DNA from: Neisseria elongata subsp. elongata
GTDB lineage: Bacteria; Pseudomonadota; Gammaproteobacteria; Burkholderiales; Neisseriaceae
Reading direction: 5' to 3'
Length of the DNA stretch: 64,000 nucleotides
Assembly (NCBI RefSeq): GCF_900113545.1
Contig: NZ_FOPS01000003.1
Coordinates: 186,001-250,000, forward strand
In this document: positions 8,095-15,055 of the stretch, one piece after another
Layout: each line of letters starts with the position of its first letter
Numbering within the stretch: position 1 is the first letter of the stretch
Translations under genes and position numbers: made by a program
Notes under the pieces: model-generated
Told to the model about the DNA's origin: nothing
The model's input: the letters and a program-made list of their open reading frames with translations, nothing else
Databases searched by the model: none

Positions 8095-8302
8095 TGAAAT
8101 TTTCAAAGACAACGAAAAAGCAGCCTGCACGCATGGAAGAAATTGAAACGTTGCTGCTGGAGAAATTGGAACGGTGGGAAATGCTGGAAGCGAAGCAGAA
8201 CGGGGGGTGATTTGAGGTTTCAGGTAGCCTGATGGGGCGTTTGGAAGACTACCTGAAAAATAGAAAGCAGCCTGCACTTTGGGAAAACAAAGTGCAGGCT
8301 GC
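8095..8302 (+). repeat. Duplicated 3' end of uup with its double hairpin
   Basis: This stretch repeats 6267-6486. It contains the last ~40 codons of uup (GAAGAAATTGAAACG, GAGAAATTGGAACGG and onward), the stop region, and both hairpins, with scattered substitutions and two small gaps. Near the left end, GCCGGCAGCCTGCAAGCA of uup has become GCAGCCTGCA, so an AAGCAGCCTGCA uptake site exists in the copy where the original has none. It is not a functional gene. The two copies bracket the oxidoreductase-hxlR pair as direct repeats. Confidence 0.85.
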
Positions 8303-8483
8303 TTTTTTATGATGGATTACCCATCTCTTAATCATACGCCGGATAGTTCGTATAACGCGGGGGGAAAAATTCGAGCAGTTTCTTTTGAACTCTCTTTCTT
8401 AATTTACAATTGGTTATCTTTATTTTCATAACCTGGCATAACTGCCAATCTACGTCAGCCCCTTAAATTAAATAATGAATAAA

Positions 8484-8512
8484 TTGAGGGATAGGTTCCC
8501 AAACGGTATAAT
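8484..8512 (+). promoter_or_regulatory. Sigma-70 promoter of the AbiL-like operon
   Basis: TTGAGG and TATAAT are separated by exactly 17 bases, 55 bp ahead of the ATPase start. Upstream of it, 8306-8483 is AT-rich and holds a perfect inverted repeat GGTTAT...ATAACC (8412-8433) that could be an operator; otherwise I see nothing there. Confidence 0.65.
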
Positions 8513-8566
8513 GTGCCGAAACTAGGTATTTTTTTCCTAAAAGCAAAACAAAATAGGTGACTAACT

Positions 8567-9883
8567 ATGTTAATCCAATTTTCTGTTGAAAATTATCGTT
8601 CAATCAAACAAGAACAGACGCTTTCGTTGGTTCGTGATTCAGGAACGGAAATGCCGGACAACTATTTTGACAGTAATGCGCCCGCTACACCGTCTTTATT
8701 AAAATCTGCCGTTATTTACGGAGCCAATGCTTCAGGCAAATCCAATATAATCAAAGCATTATATTCAATGATTCAAATTCTTTCGGATTCCTTCAATAAG
8801 AAAGAGAAAGAACCAATCAGAACTGAATCTTTTCTTTTTGATGAAACATACAAAAACAATCCAACACATTATGACATTTCATTTGTTGTGGATTTACCCA
8901 ATGATGAAGGTAGTTTGCAACCCACTAGAGTGGATTATGGCTTTATTGCTGACGACAAAAAAATCCATGAAGAATGGTTAAGTGTCTATCCAAAAGGTCG
9001 CGAACAAAACTGGTATTCCCGTGAGTATAACCAACAGACCGAAAGCTACGATTGGAAAATGTCTGATTATTTCAAAGGCGAAAGAGTGAGTTGGAGAAAT
9101 CAAACCAGACCGGATCAGTTATTCTTATCTAGTGCAGCACATTTAAATAGTGAACAAATCAAACCTATTTTTCATAGCATCATCAATAGAATTCCAATTA
9201 TTAGCACAGATAGAATCAGCAATGAGATGGCAAAAAAGCAATGTAAAAAATCTGAAAAAGATAAAAAAATCATGATTCAGTTGTTGCGTTCTGCAGGTAT
9301 CGAATTAGATGATATTGTTTTTGAAAAACCCAAAGTAAATTTTGAAGGACTTCCTGATGATATGCCTAATGTCATTAAAGAGGAAATATTAAAAGATATA
9401 CAACAACATTTTATTGCCCAACATGAGACTTTTTTTGTGTATTTGGATAATGAAAATAAACCACAAAAAATAAATTTAGGAGACGAATCAGATGGCACCC
9501 AAAAATTATTTGAATTTTCAGGATTGATTCTGGCGGTTTTGCATAATGGCGATACTTTGGTTATTGATGAATTAAATAAAAGCCTGCATCCTGATCTGGT
9601 TAGATTCTTGGTTAAACTATTCAATTCTCCAATTAACCAAAGAAATGCCCAGCTTATTTTTACAACCCATGAAACATCTGTGTTAAGGAAAAATCTATTA
9701 CGTCGGGATCAAATTTGGTTTTGTGAAAAAAATAAGGATAGATCAACAACGCTTTATCCATTAACGGATTTTAAACCGCATATCAATCGTGAAGATATTG
9801 AAGAATATTATTTGAGCGGTAAATATGGGGCAAAACCTATTTTCCAAGACTTTAATTTCCCATTCTCTTTTTGGGAGGATTAA
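8567..9883 (+). CDS. AAA-type ATPase of an AbiL/RloA-like anti-phage system
   Basis: A 438-residue ATPase of the AAA_15/AAA_21 (OLD/RloA-like) class. It opens with LIQFSVENYRSIKQEQTLSL, typical of these SMC-like ATPases. Walker A is GANASGKSN at residues 52-60, a signature-like region precedes residue 320, and Walker B is TLVIDELNKSLHPDL near 328-342. The next gene, four bases downstream, is RloB-like. This ATPase plus RloB pairing matches the AbiL (AbiLi/AbiLii) abortive-infection architecture. The gene is much more AT-rich than its neighbours, a sign of horizontal acquisition. Confidence 0.8.
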   Translation: MLIQFSVENYRSIKQEQTLSLVRDSGTEMPDNYFDSNAPATPSLLKSAVIYGANASGKSNIIKALYSMIQILSDSFNKKEKEPIRTESFLFDETYKNNPTHYDISFVVDLPNDEGSLQPTRVDYGFIADDKKIHEEWLSVYPKGREQNWYSREYNQQTESYDWKMSDYFKGERVSWRNQTRPDQLFLSSAAHLNSEQIKPIFHSIINRIPIISTDRISNEMAKKQCKKSEKDKKIMIQLLRSAGIELDDIVFEKPKVNFEGLPDDMPNVIKEEILKDIQQHFIAQHETFFVYLDNENKPQKINLGDESDGTQKLFEFSGLILAVLHNGDTLVIDELNKSLHPDLVRFLVKLFNSPINQRNAQLIFTTHETSVLRKNLLRRDQIWFCEKNKDRSTTLYPLTDFKPHINREDIEEYYLSGKYGAKPIFQDFNFPFSFWED

Positions 9884-9887
9884 AGCT

Positions 9888-10526
9888 ATGGCAAAACGGA
9901 AAGCTCGAGATTTATCCCGTAAAGCACCAAAACGAGAAGCTTATAAAACCATTTTGATCGTTTGCGAAGGTGAGAAAACGGAAAAACTTTATTTTGAAGA
10001 CTTGATTTCTACTGAAAACCTTTCTTCGGTAAATGTTCAAGTTTATTCTGGACGTGGTTCTGATCCTAAATCAGTGGTTGAAACTGCTATTGAAGAAAAA
10101 GATAAGCAAAGTCAACATTTAGAATTTGATGAAGTTTATTGTGTCATTGATAGAGATGCGCATCAAACCTTTGATGATGCCCAAAAGTTGGCGAAGGAAC
10201 ACAATATAAATTTGATTGTATCTTACCCAAGTTTTGAATATTGGTATCTTTGCCATTTTAAATATTCTCGCGCACCTATTGTGAAAACAGACGATAAAAG
10301 TGCTGGTGATAATTGTGTTGCTTCACTTAATAAAGAATGGAAAGCAAATTTTTCAATGAATTACAATAAGGCGCAGCAAGGTGTTTATAGGGCTTTGTTA
10401 CCTTATATAGAAACAGCAATAGCAAACTCAAGAAGGGCTTTTAGTGAAGCACAAATAGATGGTGAGTTGAATCCATCTACCGAAGTTCATAACTTGGTTG
10501 ATAATTTAAGGAAAATTAAGCAGTAA
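9888..10526 (+). CDS. RloB-family protein (AbiLii-like effector, TOPRIM-like)
   Basis: A 212-residue partner of the upstream ATPase. RloB hallmarks are VCEGEKTEKLYF at residues 25-36 with the acidic Glu, DEVYCVIDRDAHQ near 81-93 with two catalytic-type aspartates, and SYPSFEYWYLCHF near 112-124. Together they suggest a TOPRIM-like nuclease core, with nuclease action on phage challenge by analogy to AbiL and related ATPase/TOPRIM systems. I start it at the ATG after GGGAGGATTAAAGCT; a longer upstream frame would overlap the ATPase gene. It is AT-rich like its partner. Confidence 0.78.
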   Translation: MAKRKARDLSRKAPKREAYKTILIVCEGEKTEKLYFEDLISTENLSSVNVQVYSGRGSDPKSVVETAIEEKDKQSQHLEFDEVYCVIDRDAHQTFDDAQKLAKEHNINLIVSYPSFEYWYLCHFKYSRAPIVKTDDKSAGDNCVASLNKEWKANFSMNYNKAQQGVYRALLPYIETAIANSRRAFSEAQIDGELNPSTEVHNLVDNLRKIKQ

Positions 10527-10534
10527 TCTTATGA

Positions 10535-10690
10535 GAAACCTCCAACCGCCTTGCGGTGCTCCCGCCGCCGGTCATCACGCGAGTGATTGCTGATTTGGAA
10601 AGCTATTTGGATGGGGCTTTGTTTAATCGCAGCACACGCCAAGTGCAGCTGACGGATTTTAGCAAACAATTTTGCCGCAAGTACAAGCCT
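10535..10690 (+). pseudogene. LysR-type regulator remnant (HTH region only)
   Basis: One frame reads NRLAVLPPPVITRVIADLE, then LFNRSTRQVQLTDFSKQF, matching the second half of a LysR helix-turn-helix and its linker. There is no start codon or upstream HTH helix, and no effector domain follows: coding resemblance fades near 10690 and an AAGCAGCCTGCA hairpin follows at 10788. Base composition returns to the GC-richer local norm after the AT-rich AbiL-like pair, so this marks the right edge of that insertion. Confidence 0.65.
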
Positions 10691-10787
10691 TGTTACAGCA
10701 AAGCGAACAGTTTTTTACCTTTTCTAGGCAACAAGACGCTACTACGAACCCTTACCCAAACGCAACTTCGCCATCGGCGTAAACGCG

Positions 10788-10832
10788 AAAGCAGCCTGCA
10801 CATTTGAAAAACAAAGTGCAGGCTGCTTTTTA
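10788..10832. terminator. AAGCAGCCTGCA hairpin
   Basis: AAAGCAGCCTGCAC and GTGCAGGCTGCTTTTT form a 15-bp stem with a 13-base loop and a T tail. It follows the LysR remnant. A single TTCAGGTAGCCT (complement of AGGCTACC-type) lies 28 bp downstream. The rest of 10833-11011 is AT-rich leader for the next gene. Confidence 0.65.
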
Positions 10833-11011
10833 TACGCTAACCACACAATCATCCATACTTTCAGGTAGCCTTTAAATAATAAAAATAAAACATAAAAGTT
10901 CAAAAGCGACCAATTATTTCTTATCGAGAAAATATGTTCTTCCCCAAACGGGATGGTTCGCGCAAAAGTTTCCCGTAAAATCATCGGCATCAAAACGAAT
11001 TGGGAAAAACC

Positions 11012-11785
11012 ATGAACAAAATGCCCGTATTGTTTGTCGGACACGGCAGCCCGATGAACGCGCTGGACGCGGAAAACCCGTTCAACCAAGGTTTCCGCCG
11101 CATTACGCAGAAATTTGCCAAACCCAAAGCCATTCTAATGATTTCGGCGCACTGGTACGGCAACCGTTTGCAGGTAACGTCCGGCGAACGCCCCGAAATG
11201 ATTTACGATTTTTACGGCTTCCCCGCAGCACTCAGCCAAGTGCAATATCCCGCGCCCGGCTTGCCCGAACTAGCGGGGCAGGTGCGCTCGCTGTTGCAGC
11301 CTGAAAATGTGGAAATGAACCCGGAACGCGGCTTCGACCACGGCGCGTGGGCGGTGCTGAAACACCTGTATCCCGAAGCCGACATTCCCGTGGTGCAGCT
11401 CAGCCTGAACCTGATGCAGCCTGCACCATGGCATTTCGATTTAGCGAAAAAACTCGCCCCGCTGCGCGAACAGGGCGTGCTGGTGGTCGGCAGCGGCAAC
11501 ATCGTCCACAACCTACGCGCCATGCGCCGCGAACCCGCCACAGGCTACGAATGGGCAATAGACTTCCGCAATGCCGTCAACCTCGCCCTTGCCGCGCAGG
11601 ACAACGACACGCTGGTGCATTACGAACGGCTGGGGGACGCCGCCGCACTCTCCGTGCCGGCCCCCGAACACTACCTGCCGCTGCTCTACACCGCTGCGCT
11701 GCGCGAACCGCAGGACGATATGGAAATATTCAATGACGAACTCGCCTTCGGCTCAATCAGCATGACTTCTGTTTTGATAGGGTGA
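11012..11785 (+). CDS. ygiD: Extradiol ring-cleavage dioxygenase, 4,5-DOPA dioxygenase-like (YgiD/DODA)
   Basis: A 257-residue class III extradiol dioxygenase that opens catechol-type rings using a non-haem metal. FVGHGSPMNALD near residue 8 supplies the first metal His, ISAHWYG the second, FDHGAWAVLKHLYPEADIPVVQLS is the family's central motif, and VVGSGNIVHNLR a later one. Length matches bacterial YgiD. The natural substrate is uncertain. The start is the ATG giving MNKMPVLFVG rather than an upstream TTG. It is followed by a DsbA-like remnant. Confidence 0.82.
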   Translation: MNKMPVLFVGHGSPMNALDAENPFNQGFRRITQKFAKPKAILMISAHWYGNRLQVTSGERPEMIYDFYGFPAALSQVQYPAPGLPELAGQVRSLLQPENVEMNPERGFDHGAWAVLKHLYPEADIPVVQLSLNLMQPAPWHFDLAKKLAPLREQGVLVVGSGNIVHNLRAMRREPATGYEWAIDFRNAVNLALAAQDNDTLVHYERLGDAAALSVPAPEHYLPLLYTAALREPQDDMEIFNDELAFGSISMTSVLIG

Positions 11786-11798
11786 GGGGCCACAACAA

Positions 11799-12074
11799 AA
11801 CAACGCGTGCGAACCCGCGCGCGCCTTCCCAAAAGCCCGCTACGAAGACGGCTTGGACACGGCGAAATCGAACGTATTGGCCGACGTATTGCGACAAATC
11901 GGCTGCACGCAGGCAGCGGAAATCCTGACCAACTCCGCCATCGAAGCGCAAGCCAAGCAGCGCATTGCCGACGGCGCAAACCTCGCCCGACAATTCGGCG
12001 TGAGCGGCGTGCCGTTTGTGGTGCGGCAAACCGAAAGCGGCTGGGCGCAAATTGCTGCGGACAGTTTGCGCTAG
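11799..12074 (+). pseudogene. C-terminal remnant of a DsbA/FrnE-family oxidoreductase
   Basis: An open frame without its own start reads AFPKARYEDGLDTAK, then NLARQFGVSGVPFVV near the end. The GVSGVPF cis-proline segment and preceding helices are characteristic of the C-terminal part of FrnE/2-hydroxychromene-isomerase-like DsbA proteins. The thioredoxin half with the CxxC or active Cys is absent. It starts directly after the dioxygenase stop and ends before a hairpin, so it is an insertion or deletion scar. Confidence 0.7.
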
Positions 12075-12143
12075 ATGGGTTGCAGGCTGCTTCGATATGG
12101 TTTTCAGGTAGCCTTTTGGCTGTTTGGGACGGCCTAAAAATGC

Positions 12144-12188
12144 AAAAGCAGCCTGCACTTTTGTTTTAAAATGTGCAGGCTGCTTTTT
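12144..12188. terminator. AAGCAGCCTGCA hairpin
   Basis: AAAAGCAGCCTGCAC and GTGCAGGCTGCTTTTT pair with a short loop. About 35 bases to its right (to ~12226), including CCCATCAATAATCGGGTCGC, recur after the hairpin at 14089-14133. A TTCAGGTAGCCT half-site lies upstream. Confidence 0.65.
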
Positions 12189-12284
12189 CTGCCCGAACTG
12201 CAATCCCATCAATAATCGGGTCGCTTTCACATAGGTCTTTCCCTAAACTTGAGCCGTTTTCAACAGCAATACTGGGAAAAGACT

Positions 12285-13046
12285 ATGTCAAACCTATTGG
12301 ATTTAAAAGATAAAACAGCCGCCGTTATAGGCGCATCGTCAGGCATCGGGCGTGCCGTTTCACTACTGTTGGCGGAACACGGTGCCAATGTTGTTTTGTG
12401 CGCCCGCCGTACCGACAAACTGGAAGAAACCGCCGCCCTGATTCGTGCACAAGGCGGACGGGCAGTTACCGTGGCAGGCGATGCGGTGTTGCCTGAAACG
12501 CACGAAACGGTTGTCCGCACGGCGCAGCGCGAGTTCGGCGGCTTGGACATCGCAATCAACAATGCTGGCATGCTTGGTGCGTACAAGCCTTTAGCGGAAC
12601 TTTCCCCTGAAGAATGGCGGGCTACGCTGGACGGCAATCTGACTGCCGCCTTCCTCGGCGCACGCAGCCAAATCCCCGCCATGCTGGCACGCGGCGGCGG
12701 TGCAATGGTATTCACGTCCAGCTTTGTCGGCACCAGTTGCGCCCTGCCGAACATGGGTGCATACGGCTGTGCCAAAGCCGCACTTTCCGCATTGGCCAAA
12801 AGCATTACCGCCGATTACGCCGCCCAAGGCATCCGCGCCAACGCCCTGCTGCCCGGTGGCACAGACACGGAAATGATGTCCGCCGACTCACAACAGCGCG
12901 CGTGGGCAGCAGGGCTGCACGCGGTCAAACGCATTGCCCGCCCGGAAGAAATCGCTGCCACAATTTTATTTTTGGTCAGCCCGATGAGCAGTTTTATCAC
13001 GGGTGCGGCAATATCTGCGGATGGGGGAAATTCGGCGGTAAAATAG
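12285..13046 (+). CDS. Short-chain dehydrogenase/reductase (SDR)
   Basis: A 253-residue classical SDR. The cofactor motif is GASSGIGRAVSLLL, the structural motif NNAGMLGAYKP, and the catalytic set is Ser in FTSSFVG plus YGCAKAALSAL; the C-terminus ISADGGNSAVK is typical. Arginines after the second strand (CARRTDKL) favour NADP(H). GGGAAAAG precedes the chosen ATG; an upstream in-frame ATG would add 12 residues of poor similarity. It is a single-gene cassette between two AAGCAGCCTGCA hairpins. Substrate unknown. Confidence 0.82.
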   Translation: MSNLLDLKDKTAAVIGASSGIGRAVSLLLAEHGANVVLCARRTDKLEETAALIRAQGGRAVTVAGDAVLPETHETVVRTAQREFGGLDIAINNAGMLGAYKPLAELSPEEWRATLDGNLTAAFLGARSQIPAMLARGGGAMVFTSSFVGTSCALPNMGAYGCAKAALSALAKSITADYAAQGIRANALLPGGTDTEMMSADSQQRAWAAGLHAVKRIARPEEIAATILFLVSPMSSFITGAAISADGGNSAVK

Positions 13047-13070
13047 GTTTTCAGACGGCCTGAAAGCATA

Positions 13071-13117
13071 AAAAAGCAGCCTGCACTTTGTGTTGTGAAT
13101 GTGCAGGCTGCTTTTTC
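13071..13117. terminator. AGGCCGTCTGAA half-site plus AAGCAGCCTGCA hairpin
   Basis: TTTTCAGACGGCCT (13049) stands just left of AAAAAGCAGCCTGCACTTTG, whose complement GTGCAGGCTGCTTTTT follows the loop TGTTGTGAAT. The same loop recurs in the hairpin at 14089-14133, so the two copies share more than the uptake motif. Confidence 0.65.
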
Positions 13118-13131
13118 TGCTTTCGGACGGC

Positions 13132-13422
13132 CTGCGTTCCGGGTTGGAACTCTTGCCCGCACTCTATGCCGCCCATCCGGCCTTTGGCGAAGCCGACATT
13201 CTCGAAATCGCCACCGGTCTGCACCCAACGCTCAACCATCACAACCCAGAAATCCGTTACAGCCGCGCCCGACGCCTGATTGAAATCAACGGCCTTTTCC
13301 GCCACGGCTTCATGATTTTCCCCGCCGCAACCGCCGCCGTCAGATTGGCAGTTGCCCTGTTTGACGGAAAAAACGCACCCGAACGTGATGAAAAAAGCGG
13401 TTTGACTTATACTGAAGAATAA
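13132..13422 (+). pseudogene. Ectopic copy of the thiO 3' end
   Basis: This frame encodes RSGLELLPALYAAHPAFG onward to ERDEKSGLTYTEE, close to the last ~97 residues of the complete ThiO at 24095-25189. DNA similarity continues past the stop (AATAAGTT, TCGTCTGAAAACGTCGC) to about 13450, pairing with 24897-25217. The FAD-binding front is missing. No start or ribosome-binding site is present, and an AAGCAGCCTGCA hairpin abuts the left edge. It was probably left by recombination with DNA that carried thiO at this place. Confidence 0.88.
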
Positions 13423-13458
13423 GTTGGGAATCGTCTGAAAACGTCGCTCTATCAGTTT

Positions 13459-13564
13459 TATAGTCGATTAAAATTGCAATGATACGGCGTTGGCTCGCCT
13501 TGACGTACTACCTGTACGCCTTGCGGCTCGCCGCCTTGTCTCATTTTTATTTTAATCGACTATA
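13459..13564. mobile_element. Correia repeat enclosed element, short (~106 bp) form
   Basis: The ends are TATAGTCGATTAAAA and TTTTAATCGACTATA inverted, with the internal GGCTCGCC and CGGCTCGCCGCC blocks found in neisserial Correia elements. A TA at each end fits the usual target duplication. It lacks the ~50-bp internal segment of full-length copies. It ends 13 bp before the next start codon and may supply promoter or leader sequence. Its arms differ from the copy at 52249-52354. Confidence 0.8.
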
Positions 13565-13577
13565 TAAAGGTAACAAT

Positions 13578-14036
13578 ATGAATTTAGAAACCAAAATTCC
13601 GCCGCCGGCGATATGTTTTATTTGTGCGTTGTTGATGTACATCTCTGCCCAAGTGTCGGCGTTAGTCGGCATATTGCCGCGCTTTCCTATATTGCTGTCG
13701 GTTGTTTTGATGGTGTTTGGGACGGCGTTGGGCGTATTAGGTGTGCGGGCGTTTCGCCGTGTGCGTACGACCGTCAGCCCGCTCAACCCCGAACAAACCG
13801 AACACTTCGTTTCAGACGGCGTGTACCGTTTCAGCCGCAACCCGATGTATGCGGGTCTGGGCTGCTGGTTGGTCGCATGGGCGGGCTATTTGGCTCACCC
13901 GCTGCCGTGGTTGTTTTTGGCTGCATTTGTTGCCTATATGACACGCTTTCAAATCATGCCCGAAGAACGCGTCTTGGCGCAGAAATTCGGCGCAGAGTAC
14001 GAGTCTTACTGTCGGCGTGTTCGCCGTTGGTTATAA
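13578..14036 (+). CDS. Isoprenylcysteine/phospholipid methyltransferase-like membrane protein
   Basis: A 152-residue integral membrane protein with about four hydrophobic segments. The C-terminal half has the ICMT/PEMT-type signature: FVSDGVYRFSRNPMYAGLG, then MPEERVLAQKFGAEYESYCRRVRRWL, which bind SAM at the membrane face in this superfamily. The bacterial substrate is unknown (isoprenoid, phospholipid or small molecule). I start at the ATG after AAAGGTAACAAT; the longer frame would read through the Correia element just upstream. Expression may depend on that element. Confidence 0.78.
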   Translation: MNLETKIPPPAICFICALLMYISAQVSALVGILPRFPILLSVVLMVFGTALGVLGVRAFRRVRTTVSPLNPEQTEHFVSDGVYRFSRNPMYAGLGCWLVAWAGYLAHPLPWLFLAAFVAYMTRFQIMPEERVLAQKFGAEYESYCRRVRRWL

Positions 14037-14088
14037 AAGCGGAAGCCAAGCTAGGCAAACTGACGCTGTTGTAACCAAGACCGTCTGA

Positions 14089-14133
14089 AAAGTAGCCTGC
14101 ACTTTGTGTTGTGAATGTGCAGTCTGCTTTTTT
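14089..14133. terminator. Degenerate AAGCAGCCTGCA hairpin
   Basis: AAGTAGCCTGCACTTTG and GTGCAGTCTGCTTTTTTA are imperfect arms with the same loop as the hairpin at 13071-13117. To its right, CCCATCAACAATCGGGTCGC repeats sequence found after the 12144-12188 hairpin. It probably ends the methyltransferase transcript. Confidence 0.6.
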
Positions 14134-14200
14134 ATGTCCGAACCGTAACCCCATCAACAATCGGGTCGCCCCCCGCCCGCTTTGTGCGTATCCTAACGCC

Positions 14201-15055
14201 ATGAAACTTCAAAACAACTCCATGTCCCCGAATCAAACCCGCCAATTCCTCCGCATTGCCCGCGCCATCGAATACCTTTACGACCATGCCGCCGAACAGC
14301 CCGATTTGGCGCAAGTGGCGGCGGCAGTGCACGTCAGTCCCGAACATTTGCAGCGTGAATTTTCCGCATGGGCGGGCATCAGCCCGAAAAAAATGCTGCA
14401 ACACATCAGCATCAGTCGCGCCAAGGCCGCCCTGAAAAATAGCGAAAGCGTGGCAGAAGCCGCGCATTGCGGCGGACTGAGCGGCACGGGGCGGCTGCAC
14501 GACTTATTTGTCGGTATCGAAAAAATGACTCCGGGTGAATACAAAAACGGCGGAGCAGGCCTGCAAATCCATTACAGCCTGATTCCCGGCCCCTTCGGCG
14601 ACCTGTTGGCAGCAGCAACAGACAAAGGCATCTGCTTCATGCGTTTTTCAGACGACCCTTCCGCCGCCCTGAACGAATTGCGCGCCGAATATCCGAACGC
14701 CCGCCTAATCGGGCAGGAAACCGCATTCCACCGACAAGCCGCCGACATCTTCCGCACACAGCGCGGCCGCGTTACCCTGCACATCAAAGGCACACCCTTC
14801 CAGCTCAAAGTGTGGCAGGCCTTGCTCGATATTCCCGCAGGCAGCCTGCAAAGCTACGGCACAGTGGCGCAGGCCGTCGGTTCGCCCAACGCCGCGCGCG
14901 CCGTAGGGACGGCCATCGGGCAGAATCCCGTTGCATTACTCATTCCCTGCCACCGCGTCATCCGCGAAAACGGCATCATTGGCGGCTACCGCTGGCAACG
15001 CGGGCGCAAAATGGCGATATTGGCGCACGAATTGGGAGACGCTGATGACGCTTGA
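14201..15055 (+). CDS. AraC-type HTH fused to O6-alkylguanine-DNA alkyltransferase (Ada-like)
   Basis: A 284-residue protein. Residues ~10-105 are an AraC-type DNA-binding domain (LAQVAAAVHVSPEHLQREF and EAAHCGGLSGTGRLHDLF); residues ~125-280 are the suicide alkyltransferase with the acceptor Cys250 in PVALLIPCHRVIRENG and upstream YGTVAQAVGSPNAARAVGTAI. Unlike E. coli Ada it lacks the N-terminal zinc domain that takes methyl from phosphotriesters, so sensing must be absent or different. Its last 11 bases overlap the alkB-like start, so repair of O6-alkylguanine and of N-alkyl lesions are co-expressed. Confidence 0.88.
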   Translation: MKLQNNSMSPNQTRQFLRIARAIEYLYDHAAEQPDLAQVAAAVHVSPEHLQREFSAWAGISPKKMLQHISISRAKAALKNSESVAEAAHCGGLSGTGRLHDLFVGIEKMTPGEYKNGGAGLQIHYSLIPGPFGDLLAAATDKGICFMRFSDDPSAALNELRAEYPNARLIGQETAFHRQAADIFRTQRGRVTLHIKGTPFQLKVWQALLDIPAGSLQSYGTVAQAVGSPNAARAVGTAIGQNPVALLIPCHRVIRENGIIGGYRWQRGRKMAILAHELGDADDA

